Positions 44,477 through 54,400 of a stretch of DNA of 64,000 nt are shown here, piece by piece. This stretch comes from Paenalcaligenes hominis_A (GTDB lineage: Bacteria; Pseudomonadota; Gammaproteobacteria; Burkholderiales; Burkholderiaceae_B). The stretch lies in the NCBI RefSeq assembly GCF_041359055.1, contig NZ_JBGJKZ010000003.1, positions 124,001 through 188,000 of the forward strand. The letters run 5' to 3'. Numbering within the stretch: the stretch's first letter is position 1; each line of letters opens with the position of its first letter. Made by a program: the position numbers and the translations under genes. The notes beneath the pieces are model-generated. The model did not search any database, had not been told where the DNA came from, and saw only the letters and a list, made by a program, of their open reading frames with translations.

Positions 44477-44784
44477 TGACCGTGGGATTAACGCATTATT
44501 TGGTGCTTAGCGCCATTTTGTTCACCATAGGCTTATTTGGCTTCTTTTTAAACCGTCGCAACTTGATCATTTTGTTGATGTCGGTCGAGCTGATTTTGCT
44601 TTCTGCCAATATGAACTTCATCGCTTTTTCCTCTTGGTTTGGGGATACAGCGGGTCAGGTCTTTGTTTTCTTCGTGCTAACGGTGGCAGCAGCAGAAGCC
44701 GCTATTGGTTTGGCTATTCTGGTCTTGCTGTTCCGTAACCTGAATACGATTAACGTAGAAAAACTGGATCACCTGAAGGGTTGA
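44473..44784 (+). CDS. nuoK: NADH-quinone oxidoreductase subunit K
   Basis: 103 residues (ND4L), three membrane helices. SVELILLSANMNFIAFS and VAAAEAAIGLAILVLLFR hold the two buried Glu residues of the proton path. The first of two adjacent ATGs overlaps the nuoJ stop. Confidence 0.97.
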   Translation: MMTVGLTHYLVLSAILFTIGLFGFFLNRRNLIILLMSVELILLSANMNFIAFSSWFGDTAGQVFVFFVLTVAAAEAAIGLAILVLLFRNLNTINVEKLDHLKG

Positions 44785-44800
44785 TGGGGTAGCACATACA

Positions 44801-46804
44801 ATGAACTCACCAAGTCTATATCTAATCATTGCATTAGCTCCCCTCGTCGGGGCGCTGGTCGCAGGTCTTTTTGGCACGGGCTTTTTAGGCCGTTTCGTGT
44901 GTAAAAAAGGCGCACATATTATCACCATCCTCGGTGTGGTGGTGTCCTTCGTCGGTTCCGTCATGGTGCTTAAACAGACCTTAGGCGGTTTAACTTTCGA
45001 TGGGCCAGTCTACACGTGGGCCACCATTGGCGATGCCACATGGCAAATTGGTTTCTTAATTGATAACCTAACAGCGCTCATGATGGTGGTTGTTACCTCT
45101 GTGTCGTTGATGGTGCATATCTATACCATTGGCTATATGGCAGACGACCCAGGGTATCAACGATTCTTTTCCTACATTTCGCTCTTTACTTTCTCCATGC
45201 TGATGCTGGTCATGTCAAACAACATGCTACAGCTCTTCTTTGGATGGGAAGCGGTAGGTCTGGTGTCGTATTTGCTAATCGGCTTTTGGTTTAAAAAAGA
45301 AACCGCTATTTTTGCCAACATGAAAGCCTTTTTGGTAAACCGAGTCGGTGACTTTGGTTTTGCGCTAGGCATTGGTTTGCTTTATGCCTACACGGGCACC
45401 ATGCATTACGGCGAAATCTTTGCTCAAGTCGAGCAATTAGCACAGCTCACTTTCCCCGGTACAACGTGGCAGTTACTGACAGTAGCCAGTATTGCGTTAT
45501 TTATCGGTGCGATGGGTAAATCAGCACAGGTGCCGCTGCATTCATGGTTACCTGATTCCATGGAAGGCCCAACTCCTATCTCTGCATTGATTCACGCTGC
45601 AACGATGGTGACAGCTGGTATCTTTATGGTGGCGCGCTTCTCTCCCGTGTTTGAGCAGTCCACGACCGCTTTGTCATTTATTTTAGTGATCGGTTCGATT
45701 GGGGCGTTGTTTTTGGGTATTTTGGGTATTATCCAAAACGATATCAAACGCGTGGTGGCGTACTCCACATTGTCTCAGCTAGGGTACATGACCGTAGCCT
45801 TAGGGGCATCGGCATACTCCGTGGCGATTTTCCACTTAATGACACACGCTTTCTTCAAAGCTTTGCTGTTTTTGGGCGCGGGCTCGGTCATTATTGGAAT
45901 GCATCACAACCAAGATATCCGTGCGATGGGTGGTTTACGTAAATACATGCCCATTACGTGGTTAACGTTCCTAATTGGTACGGCTGCTCTGGTAGGCACT
46001 CCATTTTTCTCTGGTTTTTACTCCAAAGAGCACATTATTGAAGCCGCGGCTGCTGCGTCCGCTGCCGGTGTATGGGGGGCTACTTTTGCTGAGTATGCAA
46101 CCTTAATTGGTGTCTTTGTGACATCGCTGTATTCGTTCCGTGTTTACTTTTTAGTCTTCCATGGCAAGGAAAATTTCCGTAACCCTAGCCCCGAAGCCCT
46201 AGGCGAGCACGAAGCATTACATGGCGAGCCTAAAGAGTCACCATGGGTGGTGACCTTGCCGTTAGTTTTATTAGCCATACCGTCTGTGATGGCAGGTATT
46301 TGGTTTATCGATCCATTGTTATTTGGGGATTTCTTCAACGGTATTATCGCCGCAAGCCCTGATAACACAGTGATGATGACCCTAAAAGAAGGTTGGCATG
46401 GGTGGATGGCGTATGCGTTACATGGTTTTGTAACCGTGCCTTTCTGGCTCATGATTGCTGGTCTAGTGGTAGCTTGGTATTTTTACTTGGTGAACCCAAG
46501 TATCCCAGCTGCTATCAAGCGTAATTGCTCAGGCATTTACCGCATCCTCGAAAATAAATATTACGTGGATTGGGTTAATGAGCAGGTCATAGCACGCGGT
46601 GTACGTTGTTTAGGAACCGGCTTGTGGAAAGGCGGTGACATGGGGCTAATTGATGGCCTGATTGTCAACGGCAGTGCTCGTGTTGTGGGCTGGGTAGCCG
46701 CAGTATCCCGTCGTTTACAGACTGGTTACATTTACCACTACGCCTTCGCCATGATTCTTGGCATTATGGCGCTCTTAACCTTTTTCGTGTTGACGGTTCA
46801 ATAA
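44801..46804 (+). CDS. nuoL: NADH-quinone oxidoreductase subunit L
   Basis: 667 residues (ND5), antiporter-like proton channel plus the long lateral helix at the C-terminus. LFFGWEAVGLVSYLLIGFW contains the key Glu, and GKSAQVPLHSWLPDSMEGPTPISALIHAATMVTAG the key Lys region. One-base overlap with nuoM (TAATG). Confidence 0.98.
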   Translation: MNSPSLYLIIALAPLVGALVAGLFGTGFLGRFVCKKGAHIITILGVVVSFVGSVMVLKQTLGGLTFDGPVYTWATIGDATWQIGFLIDNLTALMMVVVTSVSLMVHIYTIGYMADDPGYQRFFSYISLFTFSMLMLVMSNNMLQLFFGWEAVGLVSYLLIGFWFKKETAIFANMKAFLVNRVGDFGFALGIGLLYAYTGTMHYGEIFAQVEQLAQLTFPGTTWQLLTVASIALFIGAMGKSAQVPLHSWLPDSMEGPTPISALIHAATMVTAGIFMVARFSPVFEQSTTALSFILVIGSIGALFLGILGIIQNDIKRVVAYSTLSQLGYMTVALGASAYSVAIFHLMTHAFFKALLFLGAGSVIIGMHHNQDIRAMGGLRKYMPITWLTFLIGTAALVGTPFFSGFYSKEHIIEAAAAASAAGVWGATFAEYATLIGVFVTSLYSFRVYFLVFHGKENFRNPSPEALGEHEALHGEPKESPWVVTLPLVLLAIPSVMAGIWFIDPLLFGDFFNGIIAASPDNTVMMTLKEGWHGWMAYALHGFVTVPFWLMIAGLVVAWYFYLVNPSIPAAIKRNCSGIYRILENKYYVDWVNEQVIARGVRCLGTGLWKGGDMGLIDGLIVNGSARVVGWVAAVSRRLQTGYIYHYAFAMILGIMALLTFFVLTVQ

Positions 46805-48303
46805 TGGCTAGCGATATGGCGTCTTCTACTTTTCCTTGGTTAACGCTAACTATCTTTACGCCTATAGTGGCAGGGCTATTAGTCCTTGCCCTAGGGCGTG
46901 ACGATCGAGCCAACTTTACGCGTACTCTCGCGTTAATTGGTTCTGTAATAGCGTTTCTTATTACTTTACCGCTGATAACCGGCTTTGATCCGAGCACAGC
47001 GAATATGCAGTTTGTGGAGTTCGCTCCATGGATTAACACCTTTTCGGTTAATTACCATCTAGGTATTGACGGAATTTCTTTGTGGTTTATTCCCTTAACT
47101 GCTTTTATTACCATCATTGTGGTGTTAGCGGGTTGGGAAGTAGTTAAAGAGCGTATCCCACAATACATGGGTGCTTTTTTAATTCTTTCCGGCCTAATGA
47201 TAGGGGTGTTTGCTGCATTAGATGGCTTGTTGTTCTACATCTTCTTCGAGGCAACCTTAATCCCGATGTACATTATTATCGGGGTTTGGGGTGGACCACG
47301 TCGGGTGTATGCCTCAGTTAAGTTTTTCCTCTATACGTTGTTAGGTTCTTTATTGACCCTAATTGCCTTTATTTATCTCTGGCACAGTGCCGGCGGTAGC
47401 TTTGACATCCTGACCTGGCATAAATTACCTCTAGGTATGAATGCACAGGTACTGGTTTTCTTAGCAATGCTAATGGCTTTTGCTGTCAAGGTTCCAATGT
47501 GGCCAGTACACACTTGGTTGCCTGATGCACACGTTGAAGCACCAACGGGTGGTTCCGTGGTGTTAGCCGCCATCATGCTGAAATTGGGTGCGTATGGGTT
47601 CTTACGTTTTTCATTACCCATTGCACCGGATGCCTCCCAAAGCTTATCGGGTTTGATGATTGCTTTGTCTTTGGTTGGGGTGGTGTATATAGGCTTAGTG
47701 GCTATAGTCCAAAAAGACATGAAAAAGCTAGTGGCGTATTCCTCTGTGGCCCACATGGGTTTTGTGACGCTCGGTTTCTTTATCTTTAACAAGACGGGAA
47801 TGGAAGGTGCCATCATGCAAATGATTTCGCACGGTTTCGTTTCCGCTGCGATGTTCTTGTGTATTGGTGTGCTGTACGACCGTTTACATTCCAGAGAAAT
47901 CGCCGACTATGGCGGTGTGGTTAATGTGATGCCACGCTTTGTCACTTTCTTTGTGCTGTTCTCTATGGCTAACAGTGGTTTGCCCGGCACGAGTGGGTTT
48001 ATTGGTGAATTTACCGTCATCATGGGCGCAGTGGAATACAACTTCTGGATTGGTTTATTAACAGCCACAGCGTTAATTACCGGTGCTTCGTATTCACTTT
48101 GGATGCTCAAGCGCGTGGCTTACGGTCCTGTCACTAACCCTGCGGTAGGGGCAATGAATGACCTAAGTAGTCGTGAGTTTTTTGTGTTGGGTGTTATGGC
48201 AATTGCAGTGTTGGGCATGGGTATTTATCCGGCACCATTTACTGAAGTCATGCACACCTCCGTCGATGCTCTGCTGCAGCATGTCTCTGTATCGAAACTG
48301 TAG
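46804..48303 (+). CDS. nuoM: NADH-quinone oxidoreductase subunit M
   Basis: 499 residues (ND4). FYIFFEATLIPMYIIIGVWGG holds the essential Glu, and KVPMWPVHTWLPDAHVEAPTGGSVVLAAIMLKLGAYG the Lys/His channel. Overlaps the nuoL stop by one base. Confidence 0.98.
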   Translation: MASDMASSTFPWLTLTIFTPIVAGLLVLALGRDDRANFTRTLALIGSVIAFLITLPLITGFDPSTANMQFVEFAPWINTFSVNYHLGIDGISLWFIPLTAFITIIVVLAGWEVVKERIPQYMGAFLILSGLMIGVFAALDGLLFYIFFEATLIPMYIIIGVWGGPRRVYASVKFFLYTLLGSLLTLIAFIYLWHSAGGSFDILTWHKLPLGMNAQVLVFLAMLMAFAVKVPMWPVHTWLPDAHVEAPTGGSVVLAAIMLKLGAYGFLRFSLPIAPDASQSLSGLMIALSLVGVVYIGLVAIVQKDMKKLVAYSSVAHMGFVTLGFFIFNKTGMEGAIMQMISHGFVSAAMFLCIGVLYDRLHSREIADYGGVVNVMPRFVTFFVLFSMANSGLPGTSGFIGEFTVIMGAVEYNFWIGLLTATALITGASYSLWMLKRVAYGPVTNPAVGAMNDLSSREFFVLGVMAIAVLGMGIYPAPFTEVMHTSVDALLQHVSVSKL

Positions 48304-48315
48304 ACCTGGAACATT

Positions 48316-49857
48316 ATGCAAAATTCATTTGATATCGCTCTGGCTTTGCCTGAGATCCTGCTTCTGATCCTTGCTGCAGGTGTATTGGTTTTTGATTCTT
48401 TCTCTAAGTCAGAAGCTAGACATAGTACCTTTGCGTTTAGCCAATTTAGTCTGATTGTTGTGGGGCTAGCAGTCGTCTGGCAGTGGACCACCGATCTATA
48501 CGGCGTCACCTTTAGTGGCCTGTATGTGGTGGACCCTATGTCTCACTTTTTGAAATTACTGTCGTGTATAGCAGTAGCTGTAACGCTGTTATATGGTCGT
48601 CAGTATGCAGAAAATAGTCAGATGGTAGAACGAGGTGGTGAGCTGTATTCGTTGACTATGTTGGCGTTGTTAGGCCAATTGCTCATGATTTCAGCAGGCA
48701 ACTTAATCATGGTGTTCTTAGGTGTAGAACTCATGTCATTTGCCTTGTACGCCTTGGTTGCTATTCGACGTGAGCACACGCAATCCGTTGAAGCCGCCAT
48801 GAAATACTTTATTCTAGGCGCATTGTCCTCTGGGGTATTGCTCTACGGTATGTCGATGATTTACGGGGCCACAGGCCACTTAGATCTTGAGCAAATCGCG
48901 GCTGTGATTAATGCAGGGGATGCTGGACGTCTGGCTTTGGTTTTTGGTGTGGTTTTTGTGGTGTCAGGGTTGGCGTTTAAATTAACCGCCGCACCCTTTC
49001 ATATGTGGACACCAGATGTTTATCAAGGTGCACCAACTACGGTAACTCTCATCATTGCGGCGGCTCCTAAGTTAGCGGCTGTAGCCATTACTTTGCGTTT
49101 ACTTACCGAAGCACTTCATGGCATAGCCTTAGACTGGCAGCCCATGTTGCTTTTGCTAGCTGTGTTGTCATTAGTTGTAGGGAACTTTACCGCTCTAGTA
49201 CAGACTAATTTCAAACGTATGTTGGCGTATTCCACCATTTCTCACATGGGTTTTATTTTCCTTGGGTTGATGGCAGGGGTATCTGCAGAGGTAGGTGCAG
49301 CAGAAGGCTTAGCCGGTCTAATTCGTCAGCTCATCGGTACTGATGTGGCTATGGCGCATTTTGCTTATGGTTCTGCTTTGTTTTATGCCGTTATTTATGT
49401 ACTCACAACCCTAGCGACCTTTGGTATTATTTTGGTGCTTAGCCGTAAAGGTTTTGAATGTGAAGAAATTGCTGACTTAAAAGGCCTTAACGCCCGTCAT
49501 CCATTTCTTGCCTTGCTTTTACTGTTGGCTATGTTCTCGCTAGCTGGTATACCTCCTATGGCAGGCTTTTATGCCAAGCTTAGTATTCTTCAAGCTGTGG
49601 TAGGGGTTGGGCACATTGGTATAGCCGTTTTAGCTGTGTTGTTGTCTTTAGTGGGGGCGTTCTACTACATTCGTGTTGTAAAAGCCGCTTACTTTGACAA
49701 GCCTGAAAACGATCTGCTAGAGCAGCCCTTACAAATTGGTGTGGTAGCTAAAACAGTATTAGCTATCAATGGGTTGCTAATACTAGTGTTAGGTATTTTG
49801 CCAGGCGGCCTCATGGAGACCAGCATGCGTGTTATTCAAGAATCACTACGCTTTTAA
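48316..49857 (+). CDS. nuoN: NADH-quinone oxidoreductase subunit N
   Basis: 513 residues (ND2). FLGVELMSFALYALVAIRR with the channel Glu, GLAFKLTAAPFHMWTPDVYQGAPTTVTLIIAAAPKLAAVA and LFSLAGIPPMAGFYAKL are typical. Last canonical complex I gene. Confidence 0.97.
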   Translation: MQNSFDIALALPEILLLILAAGVLVFDSFSKSEARHSTFAFSQFSLIVVGLAVVWQWTTDLYGVTFSGLYVVDPMSHFLKLLSCIAVAVTLLYGRQYAENSQMVERGGELYSLTMLALLGQLLMISAGNLIMVFLGVELMSFALYALVAIRREHTQSVEAAMKYFILGALSSGVLLYGMSMIYGATGHLDLEQIAAVINAGDAGRLALVFGVVFVVSGLAFKLTAAPFHMWTPDVYQGAPTTVTLIIAAAPKLAAVAITLRLLTEALHGIALDWQPMLLLLAVLSLVVGNFTALVQTNFKRMLAYSTISHMGFIFLGLMAGVSAEVGAAEGLAGLIRQLIGTDVAMAHFAYGSALFYAVIYVLTTLATFGIILVLSRKGFECEEIADLKGLNARHPFLALLLLLAMFSLAGIPPMAGFYAKLSILQAVVGVGHIGIAVLAVLLSLVGAFYYIRVVKAAYFDKPENDLLEQPLQIGVVAKTVLAINGLLILVLGILPGGLMETSMRVIQESLRF

Positions 49858-49869
49858 ATTAGGTTAGTC

Positions 49870-50412
49870 ATGAGTCAAAATGTTGCTATTTGGGTATTAA
49901 TACTGGTGTCGTTAATCGGTGCTAATTTACCGTTTTATATTCAACGTCCCCTGTTATTTTTACCCTGGCAACAAAAAGGCGAGGTTGCACGTCCTGCGGT
50001 GTTGCGCTGGTTTACGTTTTTAGCTTATACCGCCTGTTTGCTTGCCGTAGGTTGGTTTATGCACCGCACCCTAAGCCAAACACTTTTTGTTAGCCCGTTG
50101 CATTTGCTTTTAATTAGCGCCGTGTGTGTGGTGGTAGCAATACTAATGTTTGCCATTCCCGCATTACTACAGCGCACCCAAGCAATTGAAAAATCGTTTT
50201 TTGCACGCTTACTAGAGGTGACGGCGCTCTATGCTTTTGTGGGGTTGTTAGGGGTAGGGTTTGAGTCCAGTTTAGGTAGTGTATTTCCCCAACGTTGGGA
50301 GTTTTATGTCATTACCTACTGTTTATTCATTATTTTGGCTTACCCAGGCTTTGTGATACGTTATTTGCTTAAACGTAGACGTGTTTTAGTCGCTCAACCA
50401 AAAACCGCGTAG
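49870..50412 (+). CDS. DUF2818 family membrane protein, extended form
   Basis: 180 residues with about five or six membrane helices. The start (VWAL-like VAIWVLILVSLIGANLPFYIQRPLLFLP) and the end (KSFFARLLEVTALYAFVGLLGVGFES...PQRWEFYVITYCLFIILAYPGFVIRYL) match DUF2818, which in Burkholderiales follows nuoN. DUF2818 proteins I know of are near 100 residues; here about 70 residues with two helices (about 40-105) are inserted between the halves. Twelve bases after nuoN and before the operon terminator, so part of the nuo transcript; possibly a complex I accessory factor. Confidence 0.8.
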   Translation: MSQNVAIWVLILVSLIGANLPFYIQRPLLFLPWQQKGEVARPAVLRWFTFLAYTACLLAVGWFMHRTLSQTLFVSPLHLLLISAVCVVVAILMFAIPALLQRTQAIEKSFFARLLEVTALYAFVGLLGVGFESSLGSVFPQRWEFYVITYCLFIILAYPGFVIRYLLKRRRVLVAQPKTA

Positions 50413-50431
50413 TTGTTATTTCTTTTATAAT

Positions 50432-50458
50432 GACCCCTCTATTCCGAGGGGTCTTTTT
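50432..50458 (+). terminator. Terminator of the nuo operon, directly before serB
   Basis: GACCCCTC/GAGGGGTC stem with a 6-base loop and five T residues. It ends only ten bases before the serB ATG. Confidence 0.9.
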
Positions 50459-50468
50459 ATTGCTATCT

Positions 50469-51314
50469 ATGTCTAATTTAATTTTACAAGCACCACTAGT
50501 AGATGCTTCTGCTATCGAGAAAATCGCTGCTATTGTAGGAGCCGATGGTGTCCAAGAGTTAGGGCCTACCGTAGTGCGTATGTTGGGAGCCGATCCAAGC
50601 GCTCAGGCCGAGATAAAGCCTATTTGTGAGCAAGCTAAATTGGATTTTGCTTTTATTGAGCCTATTCATTATTTACGTGACATTAAAATCCTAGCTATGG
50701 ACATGGATTCCACGTTAATTAATATTGAGTGCATAGATGAAATTGCCGCTGCTGTAGGGCGCAAAGCCGAGGTGGCTGCCATTACTGAGGCAGCAATGCG
50801 CGGGGAAATAAAAGACTTTGCAGAAAGTTTGACGCGTCGCGTTGCTTTGCTTGAAGGCGTACCCGAGTCCGCATTGCAGCAAGTCTACGATCAACGTTTA
50901 CAGCTAAATGCAGGGGCTCAACAGCTAGTGCAGAAGGCAGCAGATCATGGTATACGCACACTCTTGGTGTCGGGTGGGTTTACTTTTTTTACTGAACGTT
51001 TAAAACAACGTCTAGGTATTGATGAGGCGTATTCCAATACATTGGAAGTAAAAGATGGCAAATTAACAGGTCGTGTGGTGGGTGCAGTGGTGGGGGCACA
51101 AACCAAAGCGGATCATGTGGCACGCTTAGCGTCCGAGCTCGGGGCCAATAAAACGCAAATCGTAGCAGTAGGAGACGGTGCCAACGATTTGCCTATGTTG
51201 GCACATGCGCATTACTCAGTGGCTTATCGCGCTAAACCCATCGTACAAGAGCAAGCTAACTATGCGTTAAATTACTCTGCTTTAGATAGCATTTGGAACT
51301 GGTTTAGGGTGTAG
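50469..51314 (+). CDS. serB: Phosphoserine phosphatase
   Basis: 281 residues from ATG at 50469. Final step of serine synthesis. HAD motif I DMDSTLINIECIDE (both catalytic Asp), motif II SGGFTFF, Lys in TKADHV and motif III VGDGANDLPML. N-terminal region about 80 residues, regulatory-like. An upstream in-frame ATG at 50430 falls inside the terminator stem and is less likely; neither start has a Shine-Dalgarno. Confidence 0.95.
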   Translation: MSNLILQAPLVDASAIEKIAAIVGADGVQELGPTVVRMLGADPSAQAEIKPICEQAKLDFAFIEPIHYLRDIKILAMDMDSTLINIECIDEIAAAVGRKAEVAAITEAAMRGEIKDFAESLTRRVALLEGVPESALQQVYDQRLQLNAGAQQLVQKAADHGIRTLLVSGGFTFFTERLKQRLGIDEAYSNTLEVKDGKLTGRVVGAVVGAQTKADHVARLASELGANKTQIVAVGDGANDLPMLAHAHYSVAYRAKPIVQEQANYALNYSALDSIWNWFRV

Positions 51315-51334
51315 TTCTATTTGTTGATTTAATT

Positions 51335-51418
51335 AAAAACCGCTCTTTCTGAACAGATCCCTAAAAATTAGACCGTCATCTAACTTCTAGGGACCAGTTC
51401 CCTAAGAGCGGTTTTTTT
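51335..51418. terminator. Long bidirectional terminator between serB and mfd
   Basis: Outer stem AAAAACCGCTCTT/AAGAGCGGTTTTT (51335-51347 with 51404-51416) encloses 56 bases holding ATCCCTA, TAGGGA and TTCCCTA, which can pair in two exclusive ways. The mfd stop codon lies in its T-run. A- and T-runs on both sides allow use by both convergent genes. Confidence 0.8.
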
Positions 51419-54400
51419 AGCTCAAGTGCTGCATAAGTTGATTAAGCTTTTGTACGCGTTGCGGGATAGGGGTCGTTTCTGCTAATTCCACCCGCAATTT
51501 GTCAGGGCCATTAAAGCGAATTGATTTATCTTTTTGGACTAGCTCGATTAAGCGCACCGGATCCACGTTGGGTTTGGCGTTAAATTGCAATACCAGCTGA
51601 TCCTCTTGTAGGTCCATTTTCTCTAAGCCTAAGTGTTCACCTTTAATGCGCAGTTGATGCACGGTGAGAAGGTTTTGTGCAGGCTCAGGTAGCAGTCCAT
51701 AGCGATCAATAAGCTCTTCTTGGATATCAGATAACTCCTCGGCAGTGGCAGCATGAGAAAGTTTTTTATAAAAACCTAAACGGGCATGTACATCTGGGCA
51801 GTAATCATTAGGCAATAAAGCAGGGCTGCGCAGGTTGACCTCACACTTAGTATCAAAAGGCGACATCAAATCTGGTTCTTCGCCGGCTTTTAATGCTTTT
51901 ACTGCTTTGTTCAGCATATCGGAATACATGGAGAAACCAATTTCATGGATATTTCCGGATTGGTGCTCACCTAAAACCTCGCCCGCACCCCGAATTTCCA
52001 AGTCATTCATAGCTAAGAAAAAGCCGGCCCCTAATTCATCCATGGCTTGAATGGCCTCAAGCCGTTTTTTGGCATTAGAGGTAATAGCGTCTTCACCAGG
52101 GGTTAATAGGTAGGCATAGGCTTGGTGATGAGAGCGACCTACTCGGCCACGTAACTGATGCAGCTGTGCCAAACCCAGTTTGTCTGCTCGTTGAATGACA
52201 ATGGTATTGGCGCTAGGTACATCAATACCGGTTTCAATAATCGTGGTACATAACAACACATTGAAGCGTTTTTGATAAAAATCCTTCATGACGCTTTCTA
52301 GCTCACGTTCGGGCATTTGACCATGAGCTACGCCAATACGCGCTTCAGGAACAAGCTCTTGGAGTCGTGCGCGACGGTTTTCAATGGTTTCGACTTCGTT
52401 ATGCAAGAAGTAAACCTGACCACCTCGTTTTAACTCACGCAGTAAAGCTTCCCGTATCGTGCCATTGTCTTCTCTGCGCACAAAGGTTTTGATGGCAAGG
52501 CGCTTTTCTGGTGCTGTAGCAATAATAGAGAAGTCACGAATACCTTCTAAAGACATGCCTAGGGTACGTGGGATAGGCGTGGCGGTTAGCGTGAGCATAT
52601 CCACTTCGGCACGTAAGGCTTTAAAAGCTTCTTTTTGACGTACACCAAATCGGTGTTCCTCATCAATAATAACCAAACCTAAATTCTTGAATTTGACCTC
52701 TTTGGAAAGCAGCTTATGCGTGCCAATCACAATATCCACATGACCATTAGCTAAGCCTTCGATAGCGGCTTTGGTTTCTTTGCTGGTTCTAAAGCGTGAT
52801 AGCTCGGCAACCTGAATGGGCCAATCTACAAAACGATCGGCAAAGTTTTGAGCATGTTGCTCTGCCAATAGGGTGGTAGGACATAAAATCGCCACTTGTT
52901 TACCATTGGCGACAGCCACAAAGGCGGCGCGTAGAGCCACTTCTGTTTTACCGAAGCCCACATCGCCGCAAATCAGGCGGTCCATGGGTTGGCCTGATTT
53001 CATATCGTCCAGTACAGCCTCTATTGCTGCTGCTTGATCGGGCGTAGGCTCAAAACCAAAACCTGCTGCAAACGCTTCGTAATCGCTAAGAGGAACTTTG
53101 TATTGTTGGCCTTCACGTAATGCGCGCTGTGCGTACAGAGCTAGTAGCTCTGCTGCGGTGTCGCGGGCTTGTTTAGCTGCTTTTTGTCGTGCTTTTTCCC
53201 ATTGACCGGAGCCAAGTTGATGCAAAGGAGCGGATTCGGCATCGGTGCCGCTATAACGTGAAATCACATGTAGCTGTGCAACAGGCACATACAGAGTTGC
53301 CTCGTTAGCGTACTCCAGATGCAGCAGCTCTACTGGCCCTTCGCCTAAATCCATTTCAATCAGCCCCTGATAGCGCCCGATGCCGTGCTCAGTATGCACA
53401 ACAGGGTCGCCGGCGCGTAGTTCAGATAAATCTCGAACCATGGCTTCGACATTAGTACGCTGACTACGTCGTGTCCGTTGACGGGTACGGACCTGATGAG
53501 GATAGAGGTCGTTCTCGGTTAAAAGGGTAACTGCGGCCTCGTGTAAGGCAAAGCCTTGGTACAAGGATGCGGTAACCAGAGCAAACGGAGCATTGCCATA
53601 TAAAAAGCTGTCTAGCTCTAGGCAGTGAGGGTCGGGAGCTAAATGATGCTCGCTTAGCATCTGAGCGATGGTTTCACGTCTACCTGGCGATTCGGCACAC
53701 AACAAGGTGCGTCGGGCTGGATCACGTACTTCGGTGCGCAAAGCCGAAAGGGGATCCTCAGCGCGCCGAGCTACAGCCACATCAGGGACAGGAATAAAAT
53801 CAGGATGCAGGCCATTTGCTTGTAAATCTAATCGAGCAAATAACTTTAATGCACTGAAAAACTCATCTTCGTTTAAAAATAGATGTTCGGGGGCTAAAAC
53901 AGGGCGTTCATTATCACTTTTTAAGAACTGGTAACGCTGTTGAGCGTCGGCGTGAAAGCTTTGTATGGCGTGCGCTGTGGCTCCATGGGTTACGACAATA
54001 CTGTCGTTAGGAAGGTAGTTAAATAGCGTGGCCGTTTGTTCAAAAAACAAAGGTAAATAGTATTCGACCCCGGCAAAAGCAATGCCATTGCCTATTTCTT
54101 TATAAGGCAAAGCACGCGAGGGGTCGCCCTCAAAATGCTCACGAAATTGAGCTCTAAAAATATGACGCGCCTCTTCGTCCATAGGAAACTCGCGCCCTGG
54201 CAGTAAATCTACCTTTTTGACAGGATAAAGACTGCGTTGGGTGTCTGCATCAAAGGCACGAATGGACTCAATCTCATTATCAAATAAATCTAAACGGTAA
54301 GGTACCACCGAGCCCATAGGAAACAGGTCAATCAGACCACCACGTATAGAGAATTCGCCGGGTGCAGTGACTTGAGTAACATGATTGTAGTTGGCAAGCA

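Noticed and set aside
50430..50468. Upstream serB start at 50430
   Set aside because: The ATG is in the terminator stem, and the extra residues are simply the translated hairpin.
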